62,672 nt of DNA from DASPFV01 sp035620975 (GCA_035620975.1 DASPFV010000036.1:1-62672), one strand, 5' to 3'. Shown: positions 7,650-16,919, counted from the first letter of the stretch. The notes: generated by a model not told the origin, from the letters alone. Numbers and translations are program-made.

Positions 7650-10346
7650 GATGCGCCGGTCCTTCACGGGCCCGGGCCGCGCACCGATGCGCACCCGCAC
7701 GTCCGCGGCCACCGCGCCGGCCGGCAGCACCATGACCGGATTGATGTCCATCTCCTGGATTTCCGGGCACGACTCGACCAGCTGCGACACGCGCAGCAGC
7801 ATCGCCTTGAAGGCTCCTTCGTCGACGGCCGGCGCCCCGCGGTAGCCGCGGAGCAGTACGTGCCCCTTCATCTCGTCGAGCATCTCCGCCGCATCCGCCG
7901 CGGTGAGCGGACACATCCGGAACACGGTATCTCCGACGAGCTCCACGAAGATTCCGCCAGTGCCGGCCATCACCAGTGGACCGAACGACGGATCGGTGAT
8001 GGCGCCGATCACCATCTCGACACCGGCCGCAATCATCGGCTGGACGATGACGGCTTCGAGGCGATCGCCGAGATGCTCGCGGAGATCCGCGAAGGCGCGC
8101 CGGACTCCAGTCTCGTCGCGCAGGTTCAGGTGCACGGCGCCCAGCTCGGTCTTGTGGACGAGTCCTGGCCCGGAGCCCTTCAGGACCACCGGGAACCCAA
8201 TCGCGGCCGATGCACCGGCCGCCTCGTCCGCGGTGCGCGCGAGCCGCGTCGCGGCCGCCGGGATCCCGTAGCTCTCCAAGAGCGACTGGGCGTCGAGGGG
8301 GGGGAGCCAACCGCCACCGCTGGCGAGCGCACGGGCCACGAGCGCGCGCGCCGCATCGCGATCGATGCCAGGGAGCTTCGGCACGTCCTGCTCCGGCTTT
8401 CGCAGCCACTCGCCGTATTGGGTCACCCTGGCCAGGGCCACCGCGGCCGACTCGGGGAACGTGTACGACGGAATCGGCGCGAGCGGGAGGGCACCCCGCG
8501 CGCCCATGAACGTCGCCAGCACCGGCTTCGGCGATGAACCCGTTTCGGCTGCACGGGCCGACTGCGCAGCGACGGAGTGTCGAATCGCGTCGGCCACGTC
8601 CTTCGCGGCAGTCACGAGCGGCGGGATGAAGATCACGAGCAGGCTGTCGATGCCCGGGTCGGCCAGGATCAGCTCGAGCGCGCGCCCGTAATGCCCGGGC
8701 GGTGCCGAGGCCAGCATGTCCACCGGGTTCGCGACGCTCGCGGCCGCGGGCAGGAACTCGCGGAGGCTGCGGGCGGTCCCGGGTGAGAGCGGCGGCAGAA
8801 TCAGGCCCCCCGCCTCGCAGGCGTCCGCCGCGAGAATGCCGGGGCCGCCGGCGTTGGTGACAATCGCGACCCGCCGTCCCGCCGGGACCGGCTGTGTGGC
8901 GAGGAGCGAGGCGACGTCGAACAGCTCCTCGAGCGTATGCGTGCGGATGACGCCCGCCTGTCTGAGCAGGGTGTCCACGAGCGCGTCGCTCGTGGCCCGC
9001 GCACCGGTGTGCGACGAGGCCGCCCGCGCGCCCGCAGTCGACCGGCCCGCCTTCACCGCGACGATGGGCTTGCGGCGGCCGACGCGCCGGGCGATCTGTC
9101 CGAACTTCGCCGGGTTCCCGAAGCTCTCCAGATACAGCAGGATCACGTCGGTCCTGGGATCCTCCGCCCAGTACTGGATGAGATCGTTCCCCGACACGTC
9201 CGCCTTGTTGCCGATGGAGGCGAAGCTCGAAATCCCGAGGTTCAGCTGCCTGACGTAGTCGAGGATTGCCAGACCGAGGGCGCCGCTCTGGGTCGAGAAC
9301 GCCACTCGCCCCTCCGGCGGATAGACGGGCGAGAACGTGGCGTTCAGCCGGAACCGCGGGTCGGTGTTGATGATGCCCATGCAGTTGGGGCCGATCATCC
9401 GTATGCCGGCTGCGCGGATCTTCCCCACCAGGGCCGCCTCGAGCGCCTGCCCTTCCGGCCCGGTCTCGCTGAACCCGGCGCTGATGATCACCAGGGCCTT
9501 CACCCCCTTGGCCACGCACTCGTCGACCACGGCGGACACGTGCCGTGCCGGAACGACGACGATGGCGAGGTCGACTGGACCCGGGATGGATGCGAGGGTC
9601 GGGTAAGCGTGGAGGCCGCCGACTTCGCCGGCCTGCGGGTGTACCGGAATGAGGGTGCCGGTAAACCCCGTCTCGCGCAGGTTGCGCAGGATCTCGGATC
9701 CGATGCGCCCGGGCTGCCGGTTTGCGCCGACGACCGCCACGACCCGCGGCTCGAAGAAGCTCCGCATCGACGCGGCGGCGGCCTTCTGCGAGCGGTCCGC
9801 CGCGCGCGCCGTGAAGCCGGGCGTCGCCTCGAGGGAGAGCGTCACGTGGAAGACGCCGTGCTCGAGCGCCTGGGTGACCTCGAAACCGGACTCGAGGAAC
9901 ACGTCCATCATCCGCCGGTTCTCACCCAGCACGTACGCGTCGAACGCGACGAGACCGCGCGCGCGGCCGATCTCCGCGAGCCGCTCGAGCATTTTCGTGC
10001 CGATGCCCCTGCCCTGCAGGGCATCCGGAACCGAGAAGGCGACCTCGGCGCGCCCCGGCGAGCGACCACTCTGGTAGTACCCGGCAATCGCGGCGAGCGG
10101 CCCGCCCGCTTCGCCGACCAGGACGAACTGCTGATCGAAATCCACCTGCGTAAACGTGCGTGCGCGCTCGAGATCGATGCGCGGCACGCTCATGAAGCGG
10201 TAATAGAGGCTCTCCTGCGACATCTTCGAGAACATCTCGAGCAGCCGCTGGTCGTCGTCCGGCCGCACCGGCCGCAGTTGCAGCGTCGTCCCGTCCCGCA
10301 GCACCACGTCGGTCGCGTATTCGCTGGAATCCTGGGGCCTGGCCAT
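7641..10346 (-). CDS. GNAT / ADP-forming acyl-CoA synthetase fusion (Pat-like lysine acetyltransferase)
   Basis: A 901-aa protein with GNAT acetyltransferase first (about 10-172; acetyl-CoA loop QGRGIGTKML 111-120). Then come a CoA-binding Rossmann domain (about 195-325; VVAVVGANRQPGRIG), a succinyl-CoA-ligase-like domain (about 345-640) and an ATP-grasp domain (about 680-890; VVLKGSGPGLVHKTELGAV). The order is the reverse of enterobacterial Pat/PatZ, where GNAT is C-terminal. H446 in SSHTGA corresponds to the histidine phosphorylated in true ADP-forming acetyl-CoA synthetases, so the ligase part may be catalytic and not merely regulatory. Likely roles are acetyl-CoA-responsive lysine acetylation of proteins such as acetyl-CoA synthetase or UspA, or acyl-CoA synthesis. 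A TACAAC 6 nt before the ATG suggests a leaderless start. Confidence 0.9.
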   Translation of the reverse strand: MARPQDSSEYATDVVLRDGTTLQLRPVRPDDDQRLLEMFSKMSQESLYYRFMSVPRIDLERARTFTQVDFDQQFVLVGEAGGPLAAIAGYYQSGRSPGRAEVAFSVPDALQGRGIGTKMLERLAEIGRARGLVAFDAYVLGENRRMMDVFLESGFEVTQALEHGVFHVTLSLEATPGFTARAADRSQKAAAASMRSFFEPRVVAVVGANRQPGRIGSEILRNLRETGFTGTLIPVHPQAGEVGGLHAYPTLASIPGPVDLAIVVVPARHVSAVVDECVAKGVKALVIISAGFSETGPEGQALEAALVGKIRAAGIRMIGPNCMGIINTDPRFRLNATFSPVYPPEGRVAFSTQSGALGLAILDYVRQLNLGISSFASIGNKADVSGNDLIQYWAEDPRTDVILLYLESFGNPAKFGQIARRVGRRKPIVAVKAGRSTAGARAASSHTGARATSDALVDTLLRQAGVIRTHTLEELFDVASLLATQPVPAGRRVAIVTNAGGPGILAADACEAGGLILPPLSPGTARSLREFLPAAASVANPVDMLASAPPGHYGRALELILADPGIDSLLVIFIPPLVTAAKDVADAIRHSVAAQSARAAETGSSPKPVLATFMGARGALPLAPIPSYTFPESAAVALARVTQYGEWLRKPEQDVPKLPGIDRDAARALVARALASGGGWLPPLDAQSLLESYGIPAAATRLARTADEAAGASAAIGFPVVLKGSGPGLVHKTELGAVHLNLRDETGVRRAFADLREHLGDRLEAVIVQPMIAAGVEMVIGAITDPSFGPLVMAGTGGIFVELVGDTVFRMCPLTAADAAEMLDEMKGHVLLRGYRGAPAVDEGAFKAMLLRVSQLVESCPEIQEMDINPVMVLPAGAVAADVRVRIGARPGPVKDRRISY

Positions 10347-10352
10347 TCCCGT

Positions 10353-10358
10353 GTTGTA
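10353..10358 (-). promoter_or_regulatory. -10-like element at a leaderless start
   Basis: TACAAC (4 of 6 to TATAAT) on the minus strand, 6 nt before the ATG of the Pat-like gene; same geometry as at 5087, 31904, 36611 and 58462. Confidence 0.4.
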
Positions 10359-10392
10359 TCACGCGCCGCGGCGATCGCACGCCCTCGCCAAG

Positions 10393-10472
10393 TCCGTGTT
10401 CATCCGTGTTCTTCCGTGGCCTTGTCCAGACGTGTTCTTCCGTGGCCTTGTCTATCCGTGTTGTTCCGTGGC
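10393..10472. repeat. Tandem array of CGTGTTCTTCCGTGGCCTTG units
   Basis: About three degenerate copies of a unit near 30 bp, internally made of CCGTGTT and TTCCGTGG blocks. A related block occurs in reverse orientation near 30602-30640, just upstream of the PQQ gene. Confidence 0.8.
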
Positions 10473-10690
10473 GACCGGCCGCTGCCGAAAACCCGTCGAG
10501 CCTGCCGGCCTCCTGTCATCGGCGGCCGCCTCGGCGCGGATCAGGCCGGATCTGCTCGATCGTCGTTCGCACCCTCAGGTACCGGGTTTGCGACTGAGTT
10601 GATGGATTTGCTGCCTCGCCGCTCCGGCGGCTCGAGGCGTTGCCGCCCGCGTCCGGGACACGGCGGCAGATCACCAGAGGGAGGTTCACC

Positions 10691-11200
10691 ATGAGAAGGG
10701 AGCTGGTACCCTACAGGACGCCGTTCGCGCTCATGCGGCGGCTCACGGACGAGATGGACCGGATCTTCGAGGACTTCGAGATCCGCCGTCCGTTCGCGTT
10801 CTTCAAACCGGAGGTCGTGGCCGCGGAGTGGGCACCCATCGTCGAGCTGCTCGAGAAGGAAGACCGGCTCGTCGTGCGCGCGGAGCTGCCGGGGCTGAAG
10901 AAGGAGGACGTGAAGATCGAGGTGACGGCCGAGTACCTGACGCTGCAAGGCGAGCGCCGTCAGGAGAAGGAAGAGAAGGAGAAGGGCTACATCCGGACGG
11001 AGCGGTTCTACGGGACGTTCTTCCGTCAGATCCCGCTGCCGGAGGGGGCGAACCCCGAGGTGGCGCGCGCGACGTTCAAGGACGGCGTCCTCGAGATCGA
11101 GGTGCCCATCCTGGTGAAGAAGCCCGAGGCCGGCCGGCGGCTGCCCATCGAGGAGCCGAAAGAGAAGGAAAAGGAGAAGGAGCTGGTCGCGGCGCGGTAG
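10691..11200 (+). CDS. Hsp20 family small heat-shock protein
   Basis: A 169-aa alpha-crystallin-type holdase. The N-terminal arm has LMRRLTDEMDRIFEDF, the alpha-crystallin domain spans about 45-140 (VVRAELPGLKKEDVKIEV, then ATFKDGVLEIEVPI near the end), and the C-terminal tail is highly charged (EEPKEKEKEKEL). It binds unfolding proteins without ATP in large oligomers. The ATG at 10691 follows an excellent AGGGAGG; 17 in-frame residues upstream are not conserved. Confidence 0.95.
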   Translation: MRRELVPYRTPFALMRRLTDEMDRIFEDFEIRRPFAFFKPEVVAAEWAPIVELLEKEDRLVVRAELPGLKKEDVKIEVTAEYLTLQGERRQEKEEKEKGYIRTERFYGTFFRQIPLPEGANPEVARATFKDGVLEIEVPILVKKPEAGRRLPIEEPKEKEKEKELVAAR

Positions 11201-11214
11201 CGCGCGGAATTCGG

Positions 11215-11237
11215 GGGGCCGGGCATCGCCCGGCCCC
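11215..11237. terminator. Hairpin between convergent Hsp20 and glnN
   Basis: GGGGCCGGGC-ATC-GCCCGGCCCC: perfect 10-bp stem with a 3-nt loop, centred between the two convergent stop codons. It lacks a U-tract but would work in both directions. Confidence 0.7.
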
Positions 11238-11278
11238 ACGCGTCAGAACCGGCCTCGTGGGGCGTCCGCCCCTCCCGC

Positions 11279-13462
11279 TTACTTGATGAACAGCATCTCG
11301 CGATACGTCGGCAACGGCCAGACGTCGTGCGGAACGATGGTCTCGAGCGAGTCACCGGCTTCGCGAAGCGAGTTCATCGCCGGGATCACCTTGTCGCGGA
11401 AGTACTTGGCGTGTTTCTCGGCGCTCCCGTTGCTCTCGTGCTCCAGCAGCTTCTGCAGCTGGTCGACGCGAACCTTGCACTCGTCGATGAGGCGTGTCAG
11501 CGAATCGAGCGCCTTCTTCGTCTCCCTGGCCGCTCCCCCCGCCGCCTTGACGGCGGCCACGCTCTGAGCCACTTCGGCCTGGTAGCGATAGGCGGCCGGC
11601 AGGATGTAGCGGTTGGCCATGAGGACCATCAGCTGTCCCTCGACGTTGATGGTCTTGTTGTACTGCTCGACGGCCACCTCGTACCGCGCCTGCAGCTCGC
11701 GCTCGGTGAGCACGCCGTACTTCTCGAAGGCCCTGACGACGTCGGGCTTGAGCGCCTCGCCGTAGGCGTCCACGGACGTCCGCAGGTTCAGCAGCCCGCG
11801 CCGCCCCGCCTCCTTCTGCCACTCCTCCGCGTAGTTGTTGCCGTTGAAGATGATCCGCTTGTTCTCCTTGACGAGCTTGGTGAGCAGCTGCTTGACGGCG
11901 GCCTGGAGCTTCTTCCCCTCCTTGAGGCTCTTCTCGAGCTCGGTCGCGCAGTAGTCGAGCGACTCGGTGACGGCGACGTTCAGGCCGATGTTCGGCAACG
12001 CGATGCTCTGGTTGGCGGAGACCGCGCGGAACTCGAACTTGTTGCCGGTGAAGGCAAACGGGCTGGTGCGGTTCCGGTCGCCCGCGTCGCGCGGCAGCTT
12101 GGGAAGCACGCTGACGCCGATGTCCATGATGCCGCCGCTCTTCGTGCTCTTGGCGCTGCCCGCCTTCTCGATCTGCTCGAAGATGTCGGTGAGCATGTCG
12201 CCGAGGAAGATGGAGATGATGGCGGGCGGCGCCTCGTTGGCGCCGAGGCGGTGGTCGTTGCCGGCGCTCGCGATGCAGAAGCGGAGCAGCCCCTGGTGCT
12301 TGTTGACCGCCCGCAGGACGGCGCCGCAGAAGACGAGGAACTGGATGTTGTCGTGCGGGGTCTCGCCCGGGTTCAGCAGGTTGTTCCCCAGCTCGTCGCT
12401 CATGCTCCAGTTGAGGTGCTTGCCGGAGCCGTTGACGCCGGCGAACGGCTTCTCGTGGAGGAGGCACGCGAGCCCGTACTTCGGCGCGATGCGCCGGAGC
12501 ATCTCCATCGTCATCATCTGATGATCGGTCGCCACGTTCGCGTTCTCGAAGGTGGGGGCGACCTCGTACTGGCTGGGCGCGACCTCGTTGTGCCGCGTCT
12601 TGACCGGGACGCCGACCTTGTACAGCTCCCGCTCGACTTCGTGCATGAAGGCGAGCACCCGGTCGGGGATGGATCCGAAGTAGTGATCCTCGAGCTCCTG
12701 GCCCTTCGGCGGGCGCGCGCCGTAGAGCGTCCGGCCCGCGTTGATGAGGTCGGGGCGGTTGAAGTAGAACTGCCGATCGATGAGGAAGTATTCCTGCTCA
12801 GGCCCGCAGGTCGTCACCACGCGCTGCCCCTTGGACCCGAAGAGCCTCAGGATGCGGACGGCCTGACGCGACAGCGCCTCCTGGGAGCGGAGCAGCGGGG
12901 TCTTCTTGTCGAGCGCCTCGCCCGTCCAGCTCACGAAGGCCGTTGGTATGACCAGGGTGGTGCCGTTCGGCGTCACCAGAAGCCAGGGCGGGCTGGTCGG
13001 ATCCCAGGCGGTGTAGCCGCGCGCCTCGAACGTCGACCGCATGCCGCCCGAGGGGAAGCTGGAGGCATCGGGCTCCCCCTTGATCAGCTCGCGGCCGTTG
13101 AACTCGGCGACGGCGCGGCCGTCGGACGATGGCGACAGGAAGGAGTCGTGCTTCTCGGCCGTGATGCCGGTGAGCGGCTGGAACCAGTGCGTATAGTGTG
13201 TCGCGCCATGCTCGACGGCCCAGTCCTTCAGGGCGCTCGCGATGGTGTCGGCGACGGAGGCGTCGATCGGCTCGCCCTGGGCGACGGCGCGCCGGAGCGC
13301 GCGGTACACGTCCTTGGGCAGCCGTGCGCGCTGGACCTCGTCGTTGAACGTGAGCGAGCCGAACTCCTCCGCCGCCCTGCGGGCGGGGGCGGCGGTACGG
13401 CCGAGCGTGGTGCTCCATTGACTGATGCTGCGGATGGCGGCGGTGGCGGCGGCGGAACCCAT
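11279..13462 (-). CDS. glnN: Glutamine synthetase type III
   Basis: A 727-aa protein, the size of the GS-III family (about 700-730) and much longer than GS-I. It forms glutamine from glutamate, ammonia and ATP. Diagnostic segments include CGPEQEYFLID (metal-ligand glutamate region), KPFAGVNGSGKHLNWS, SAGNDHRLGANEAPPAIIS and the GS-III-specific C-terminal helical region. It lacks the GS-I adenylylation tyrosine context, so regulation is probably transcriptional or by metabolites. The ATG at 13462 follows AAAGGAC; the frame is open a further 45 residues without conservation. No sigma-54 promoter or PII gene is seen nearby despite the NtrB/NtrC-like genes 6-8 kb away. Confidence 0.95.
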   Translation of the reverse strand: MGSAAATAAIRSISQWSTTLGRTAAPARRAAEEFGSLTFNDEVQRARLPKDVYRALRRAVAQGEPIDASVADTIASALKDWAVEHGATHYTHWFQPLTGITAEKHDSFLSPSSDGRAVAEFNGRELIKGEPDASSFPSGGMRSTFEARGYTAWDPTSPPWLLVTPNGTTLVIPTAFVSWTGEALDKKTPLLRSQEALSRQAVRILRLFGSKGQRVVTTCGPEQEYFLIDRQFYFNRPDLINAGRTLYGARPPKGQELEDHYFGSIPDRVLAFMHEVERELYKVGVPVKTRHNEVAPSQYEVAPTFENANVATDHQMMTMEMLRRIAPKYGLACLLHEKPFAGVNGSGKHLNWSMSDELGNNLLNPGETPHDNIQFLVFCGAVLRAVNKHQGLLRFCIASAGNDHRLGANEAPPAIISIFLGDMLTDIFEQIEKAGSAKSTKSGGIMDIGVSVLPKLPRDAGDRNRTSPFAFTGNKFEFRAVSANQSIALPNIGLNVAVTESLDYCATELEKSLKEGKKLQAAVKQLLTKLVKENKRIIFNGNNYAEEWQKEAGRRGLLNLRTSVDAYGEALKPDVVRAFEKYGVLTERELQARYEVAVEQYNKTINVEGQLMVLMANRYILPAAYRYQAEVAQSVAAVKAAGGAARETKKALDSLTRLIDECKVRVDQLQKLLEHESNGSAEKHAKYFRDKVIPAMNSLREAGDSLETIVPHDVWPLPTYREMLFIK

Positions 13463-13820
13463 TGAGGTGATGTCCTTTCGTTCGAGTGCTCCAGCGGACT
13501 GTCTGCTCGAGATGCAGAGTGGCCCGCTGCGCTGTCGCGGGCCAATCCACGCGGGTGAACCGGATGGCGCCTGGCAGAAGTCATCCAGACAGTCCATCAG
13601 TCTCCCGGTTCGAGCCGGGCTCCGGCAGCGTCCCCGCGGTCTGATCCCGCCTGACGTTGGACGGACAGCGGCCGAGGGCGGCGCCGGAGCGAATCATTAT
13701 GTGCTCACGTGCAGCCGTGAGCAACCGTGAGAACGCGCCGGGGTGGGAACTCGGCGCGCGGACCTCGATAAACGGGGCGCCAACTGACGGCCGTCATATC
13801 AGTTACAATGTTGGGGATAT
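13463..13820. other. Divergent spacer between glnN and the PadR gene
   Basis: No gene. It contains a GGTTCGA-centred stem near 13608-13623 that resembles a tRNA T-arm but has no surrounding cloverleaf. The right end (about 13790-13820) contains a TACAAT 11 nt before the PadR start flanked by ATATC and GATAT, a plausible autoregulatory operator. Confidence 0.5.
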
Positions 13821-14222
13821 ATGAAAGCCGCTGATGCCACGCCGGCGGCGCTGGGCGAGTTCGAACAGGCGGTGCTGCTGGCGCTGCTGCGGCTCGGCAA
13901 TGGCGCGTTCGGCGCGGCCATCCATCGCGAGATCGTCGGCCGCTCGGGCCGCGACGTGCCGCCGAGCGCCGTGTACGTCACGCTCGATCGCCTCGAAGCC
14001 AAGAAGATGGTCTGTTCGTACACCGGCGACCCGACACCGCAGCGCGGCGGCCGCCGGCGGACGCACTACCTCCTCGACACGGCCGGCCAGCGCGCGCTCG
14101 CCCGCGCGTACCGGGCGTTCGCGCTGATGACCGCGGGCCTGCAGCCGGAGCTCGAGGCGCTCTACGCCCGCTTCTGGCCGGGTGCACCTGCGCTCCGCCA
14201 GGCTCCGCGGCCCCGCTGGTGA
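13821..14222 (+). CDS. PadR-family transcriptional regulator
   Basis: A 133-aa protein with the PadR-type winged helix: LGEFEQAVLLALLRL at 11-25, the recognition region PPSAVYVTLDRLEAKKMV at about 51-68, and the wing (GRRRTHYLLDTAGQRAL). The C-terminal helix is short, as in PadR-s2 types. It lies directly upstream of a PAS histidine kinase with near-overlapping reading frames (a GTG at 14219 overlaps its TGA), suggesting one transcript. The first half carries ATATC/GATAT arms around its -10, consistent with autorepression. Confidence 0.85.
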   Translation: MKAADATPAALGEFEQAVLLALLRLGNGAFGAAIHREIVGRSGRDVPPSAVYVTLDRLEAKKMVCSYTGDPTPQRGGRRRTHYLLDTAGQRALARAYRAFALMTAGLQPELEALYARFWPGAPALRQAPRPRW

Positions 14223-14293
14223 CCGCCACACCCGCCAAGCTCGGCCAATCCCGGGCTTTCCGCCGGGCTGGCGGAGCGGTATGCTGCAGGCTG

Positions 14294-15439
14294 ATGGCGA
14301 ACCCCGGTCCGGCTCGTCGCGAGTTCACCAGACGGCTGATCGAAAGCGAAGAGCGGTTCCGGTTGCTGGTCGAGAGCGTCCGCGACTACGCCATCTTCAT
14401 GCTCGACCCCGACGGGTTCATCACGTCCTGGAACCTCGGAGCCGAGCGGATCAAGGGCTACCGGGCCGACGAGATCGTCGGCCGGCACTTCTCCATCTTC
14501 TACCCCGCCGCCGACATCGCCGCCCGCAAGCCCGAGCGCCAGCTCGCGATCGCCCGGGAGGAGGGGCGGGCGGAGGACGAGGCCTGGCGGCTGCGGAAGG
14601 ATGGCTCCCCGTTCTGGGCCAACGTCGTGCTGACCGCGCTGCGCGACGACACGGGCGAGCTGCGCGGATTCGCGAAAGTCACGCGCGACCTCACCGATCG
14701 GGTCGCGCGCGAAGAGGCTGAACGCGCCGCGGCGCTCCACGCGACCACGTCCCGCATGAAGGACGAGTTCCTCGCGATCGTCTCCCACGAGCTGCGCACC
14801 CCGCTGAACGTCGTGATCGGCCAGGCCGCAATGCTGCAGCAGGGCGGGCTCGACCCCCACCAGACGCGGCGGGCGTGGGAGTCGCTGCAGCGCAATCTCC
14901 GGCTGCAGGCGCAGATCGTCGAGGACCTGCTCGACGTCTCGCGAATCGTCACGGGCAAACTCACGCTCCAGCCCGTCCGGTGTGACGCGCTCGCGATCCT
15001 TCGCGAAGCGGTCGAAGAAGCGCTGCCGTCCGCGGCCCGCCAGGGTGTTCACCTGTCGGTCGCCCTCCCGCCCGGCCCGGCCGACGTGAACGGGGATTCC
15101 GGCCGGCTCCGGCAGGTTTTCGGCAACCTGCTCGCCAACGCCGTGAAGTTCACACCGGGCGGCGGCCGTATCGACGTGGAGGCCACCGTTCACGGCGATC
15201 GCCTGGTCACTCGCATCACCGACACGGGAATCGGCATGAGCCCCGAGTTCGCCCGCAGCGCCTTCGATCGCTTCAGCCAGGCGGACTACTCCGTGCGCCG
15301 CGAGCACGGTGGCCTGGGGCTGGGGCTGGCGATCGCGTACGACCTCACCGTCAGGCACGGCGGCACCATGTCGGCCACCAGCCCGGGGCCGGGCCAGGGC
15401 TCCACGTTCCTGGTGACGCTGCCCCTCCTGCATCGCTGA
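14294..15439 (+). CDS. PAS-domain sensor histidine kinase
   Basis: A 381-aa soluble kinase: PAS/PAC domain (about 20-140; RDYAIFMLDPDGFITSWNLGAERIKGY is split by the usual loop, and the PAC end is GFAKVTRDLTDR), HisKA with H165 in IVSHELRTPLNVV, and a complete HATPase (NLLANAVKFTP, DTGIGM, GGLGLGLAI). The PAS type resembles light, oxygen or redox sensing PAS domains with RIKGY, but the ligand is unknown. No cognate response regulator is adjacent. I chose the ATG at 14294; a GTG at 14219 overlapping the PadR stop would add 25 residues and give tight coupling. Confidence 0.9.
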   Translation: MANPGPARREFTRRLIESEERFRLLVESVRDYAIFMLDPDGFITSWNLGAERIKGYRADEIVGRHFSIFYPAADIAARKPERQLAIAREEGRAEDEAWRLRKDGSPFWANVVLTALRDDTGELRGFAKVTRDLTDRVAREEAERAAALHATTSRMKDEFLAIVSHELRTPLNVVIGQAAMLQQGGLDPHQTRRAWESLQRNLRLQAQIVEDLLDVSRIVTGKLTLQPVRCDALAILREAVEEALPSAARQGVHLSVALPPGPADVNGDSGRLRQVFGNLLANAVKFTPGGGRIDVEATVHGDRLVTRITDTGIGMSPEFARSAFDRFSQADYSVRREHGGLGLGLAIAYDLTVRHGGTMSATSPGPGQGSTFLVTLPLLHR

Positions 15440-15465
15440 TCGACGCGGGTCCATACGGGATCCGT

Positions 15466-15552
15466 GCGCGAACGCGGATGCGCGCGGATACCTGCCTCAC
15501 GGGACGCGCGCGAACGCGGATGCCCGCGGATACCTGCCTCACAGGACGCGCG
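15466..15552. repeat. Two-copy 42-bp GCGGATG repeat
   Basis: Two near-identical 42-bp units (GCGCGAACGCGGATGCGCGC + GGATACCTGCCTCAC + GGGAC) between the convergent kinase and Nramp-like genes. Related in sequence to the array at 58565-58652. Confidence 0.85.
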
Positions 15553-15617
15553 TGAGCAGCGCAGTCCTTCGTGGCTTCCGTCTTCAGCCGGCGATCTGGA
15601 GACCTGCAGGGGCGAGC

Positions 15618-16919
15618 TCACAACCGTGCCGCCAGCGAACCGGCGGCCTGCAGGGCGAAATACACCGCCAGGACGAACAGCGCGGCCATCACGACGTTCT
15701 CCCACCAGCGATTCCGGTGCTCGCGGCCGATCAGCCGCTCGCTCGCGGTGATCCACCACAACCCGCCTGCGAGCAGCGGCAGGAGGACGACCTGCGCGGT
15801 GTTGGCCGCCAGCGTGAGCGGGACGAAGCCGGGCATGCCGGGCAAGGACCAGACGAGCGGCGAGACCAGGCACCAGCTGGCGATCCATCGATAGCAGCGG
15901 TGCCGCCGGAACTCCGGCGGGATGGCGCCGACGGGCTCACTCCAGCGCAGCCAGGCATGCGTCCCCAGGCAGCCGAGGCCGACCGCGTGGCCGATGATCG
16001 ACGTGTACACGGCCGAGAAGATGCCGGCGTAGAAGAGCAGCCGCCCCGAGTCGCCCAGCAGCGCGCTGAGGAGGTTCGGCAGGTCTTCCAGATGCTCGAT
16101 GTGGCGGTCGGGGTACAGCAGCTCCGCGCCGAGGGCCCAGACCGCGAGATTGAGCACGAGCATCGCGGCGATCCCCACCAGCAGATCGTAGAGCTGCACC
16201 CGCCGGTAGCGCGGCCCGCGCCACCCCTTCGCGTCGAGGAAGTAGGGATAGACGAGGTTCATCAGCGATCCGCCGACGGCACCCACCATGGCGAGCGCCA
16301 CGCGCCACGGATCGTACGCGCCGTGCCGCCCCGGCATCTCCACCCGTATCAGGCCGTGTACGACCTCGCCCGGATCGAATCCGACCCACAGCGCAGACCC
16401 GAGGAACGAAGCCGACATCACCGCGAGGAAGAAGAAGAAGACACGCTCGAGCGCCCGAAACCCGGGTCGGAACACCAGGTACAGCGCCGACGCGTTAGAG
16501 GCGATCGCCCACTGCCAGATCTCACCGAAGCCGAAGACGGCCCGGCACACCTCGCCGGCGCCGCGCGTCATGTAGGAGCCGTACACGTGGCCCATGACCA
16601 CGGCGGCGACGAACAGCAGGGGGGCGTAGGCCGGATGCAGGCGGACCAGGCCGTCCAGCACCCCGTGTCCGTGCTGGTTGCACAGGTGATAGCGGGCCAC
16701 GAGCGATACGAACACGAACCGGAACAGGACCGCGACAACGAAGACCCAGAGCAGGGCGTAGCCGTAGTTCGCCCCCGCCGTGCCCATGTCGACCACGTCG
16801 CCAGCCCCGAGCCAGGTCAGCACGATCACGATGCCCGGGCCGAAGGACCGGACGTATTCGGCCAGAGACCGGGGAATCGGGGGATCCTGGGCCGCCGGGC
16901 GGGACGAGACTACTGTCAC
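15618..16919 (-). CDS. Nramp-related divalent metal transporter
   Basis: A 433-aa polytopic protein with about 11 membrane segments and the Nramp fold signature of a first unwound helix (FGPGIVIVLTWLGAGDVVD). The canonical metal-binding DPGN of helix 1 is replaced by GAGD, and helix 6 lacks the canonical metal-binding methionine motif (here SLMNLVYPYFL). This resembles the divergent Nramp-related branches, some of which move Mg2+ or other substrates, more than Mn/Fe Nramp proteins. GTG start with AGGACAG upstream. It is divergent from the glycosyltransferase at 17015. Substrate is uncertain. Confidence 0.75.
   Translation of the reverse strand: MTVVSSRPAAQDPPIPRSLAEYVRSFGPGIVIVLTWLGAGDVVDMGTAGANYGYALLWVFVVAVLFRFVFVSLVARYHLCNQHGHGVLDGLVRLHPAYAPLLFVAAVVMGHVYGSYMTRGAGEVCRAVFGFGEIWQWAIASNASALYLVFRPGFRALERVFFFFLAVMSASFLGSALWVGFDPGEVVHGLIRVEMPGRHGAYDPWRVALAMVGAVGGSLMNLVYPYFLDAKGWRGPRYRRVQLYDLLVGIAAMLVLNLAVWALGAELLYPDRHIEHLEDLPNLLSALLGDSGRLLFYAGIFSAVYTSIIGHAVGLGCLGTHAWLRWSEPVGAIPPEFRRHRCYRWIASWCLVSPLVWSLPGMPGFVPLTLAANTAQVVLLPLLAGGLWWITASERLIGREHRNRWWENVVMAALFVLAVYFALQAAGSLAARL

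Larger units (their letters stand above)
10347..10690. other. Divergent spacer with CCGTG repeat array
   Basis: Non-coding region between the Pat-like gene and Hsp20. Its left third is the tandem array at 10393-10472; the remainder shows no open frame with domain character. It must contain the Hsp20 promoter, but I find no clear -35/-10 pair and no CIRCE-type (TTAGCACTC) inverted repeat. Confidence 0.6.

Noticed and set aside
10440..10500. Sigma-54 promoter before Hsp20 (TGGCGACCGGCCGC)
   Set aside because: The GG-to-GC distance is off by one and it lies in a repeat array.
11327..13465. 712-aa open frame antisense to glnN
   Set aside because: It mirrors the third-codon-position GC bias of glnN; the sense strand encodes a clear glutamine synthetase III.
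13605..13625. tRNA-like T-arm with GGTTCGA
   Set aside because: The stem closes with a 6-nt loop, and no acceptor, D or anticodon arms or CCA can be fitted around it.
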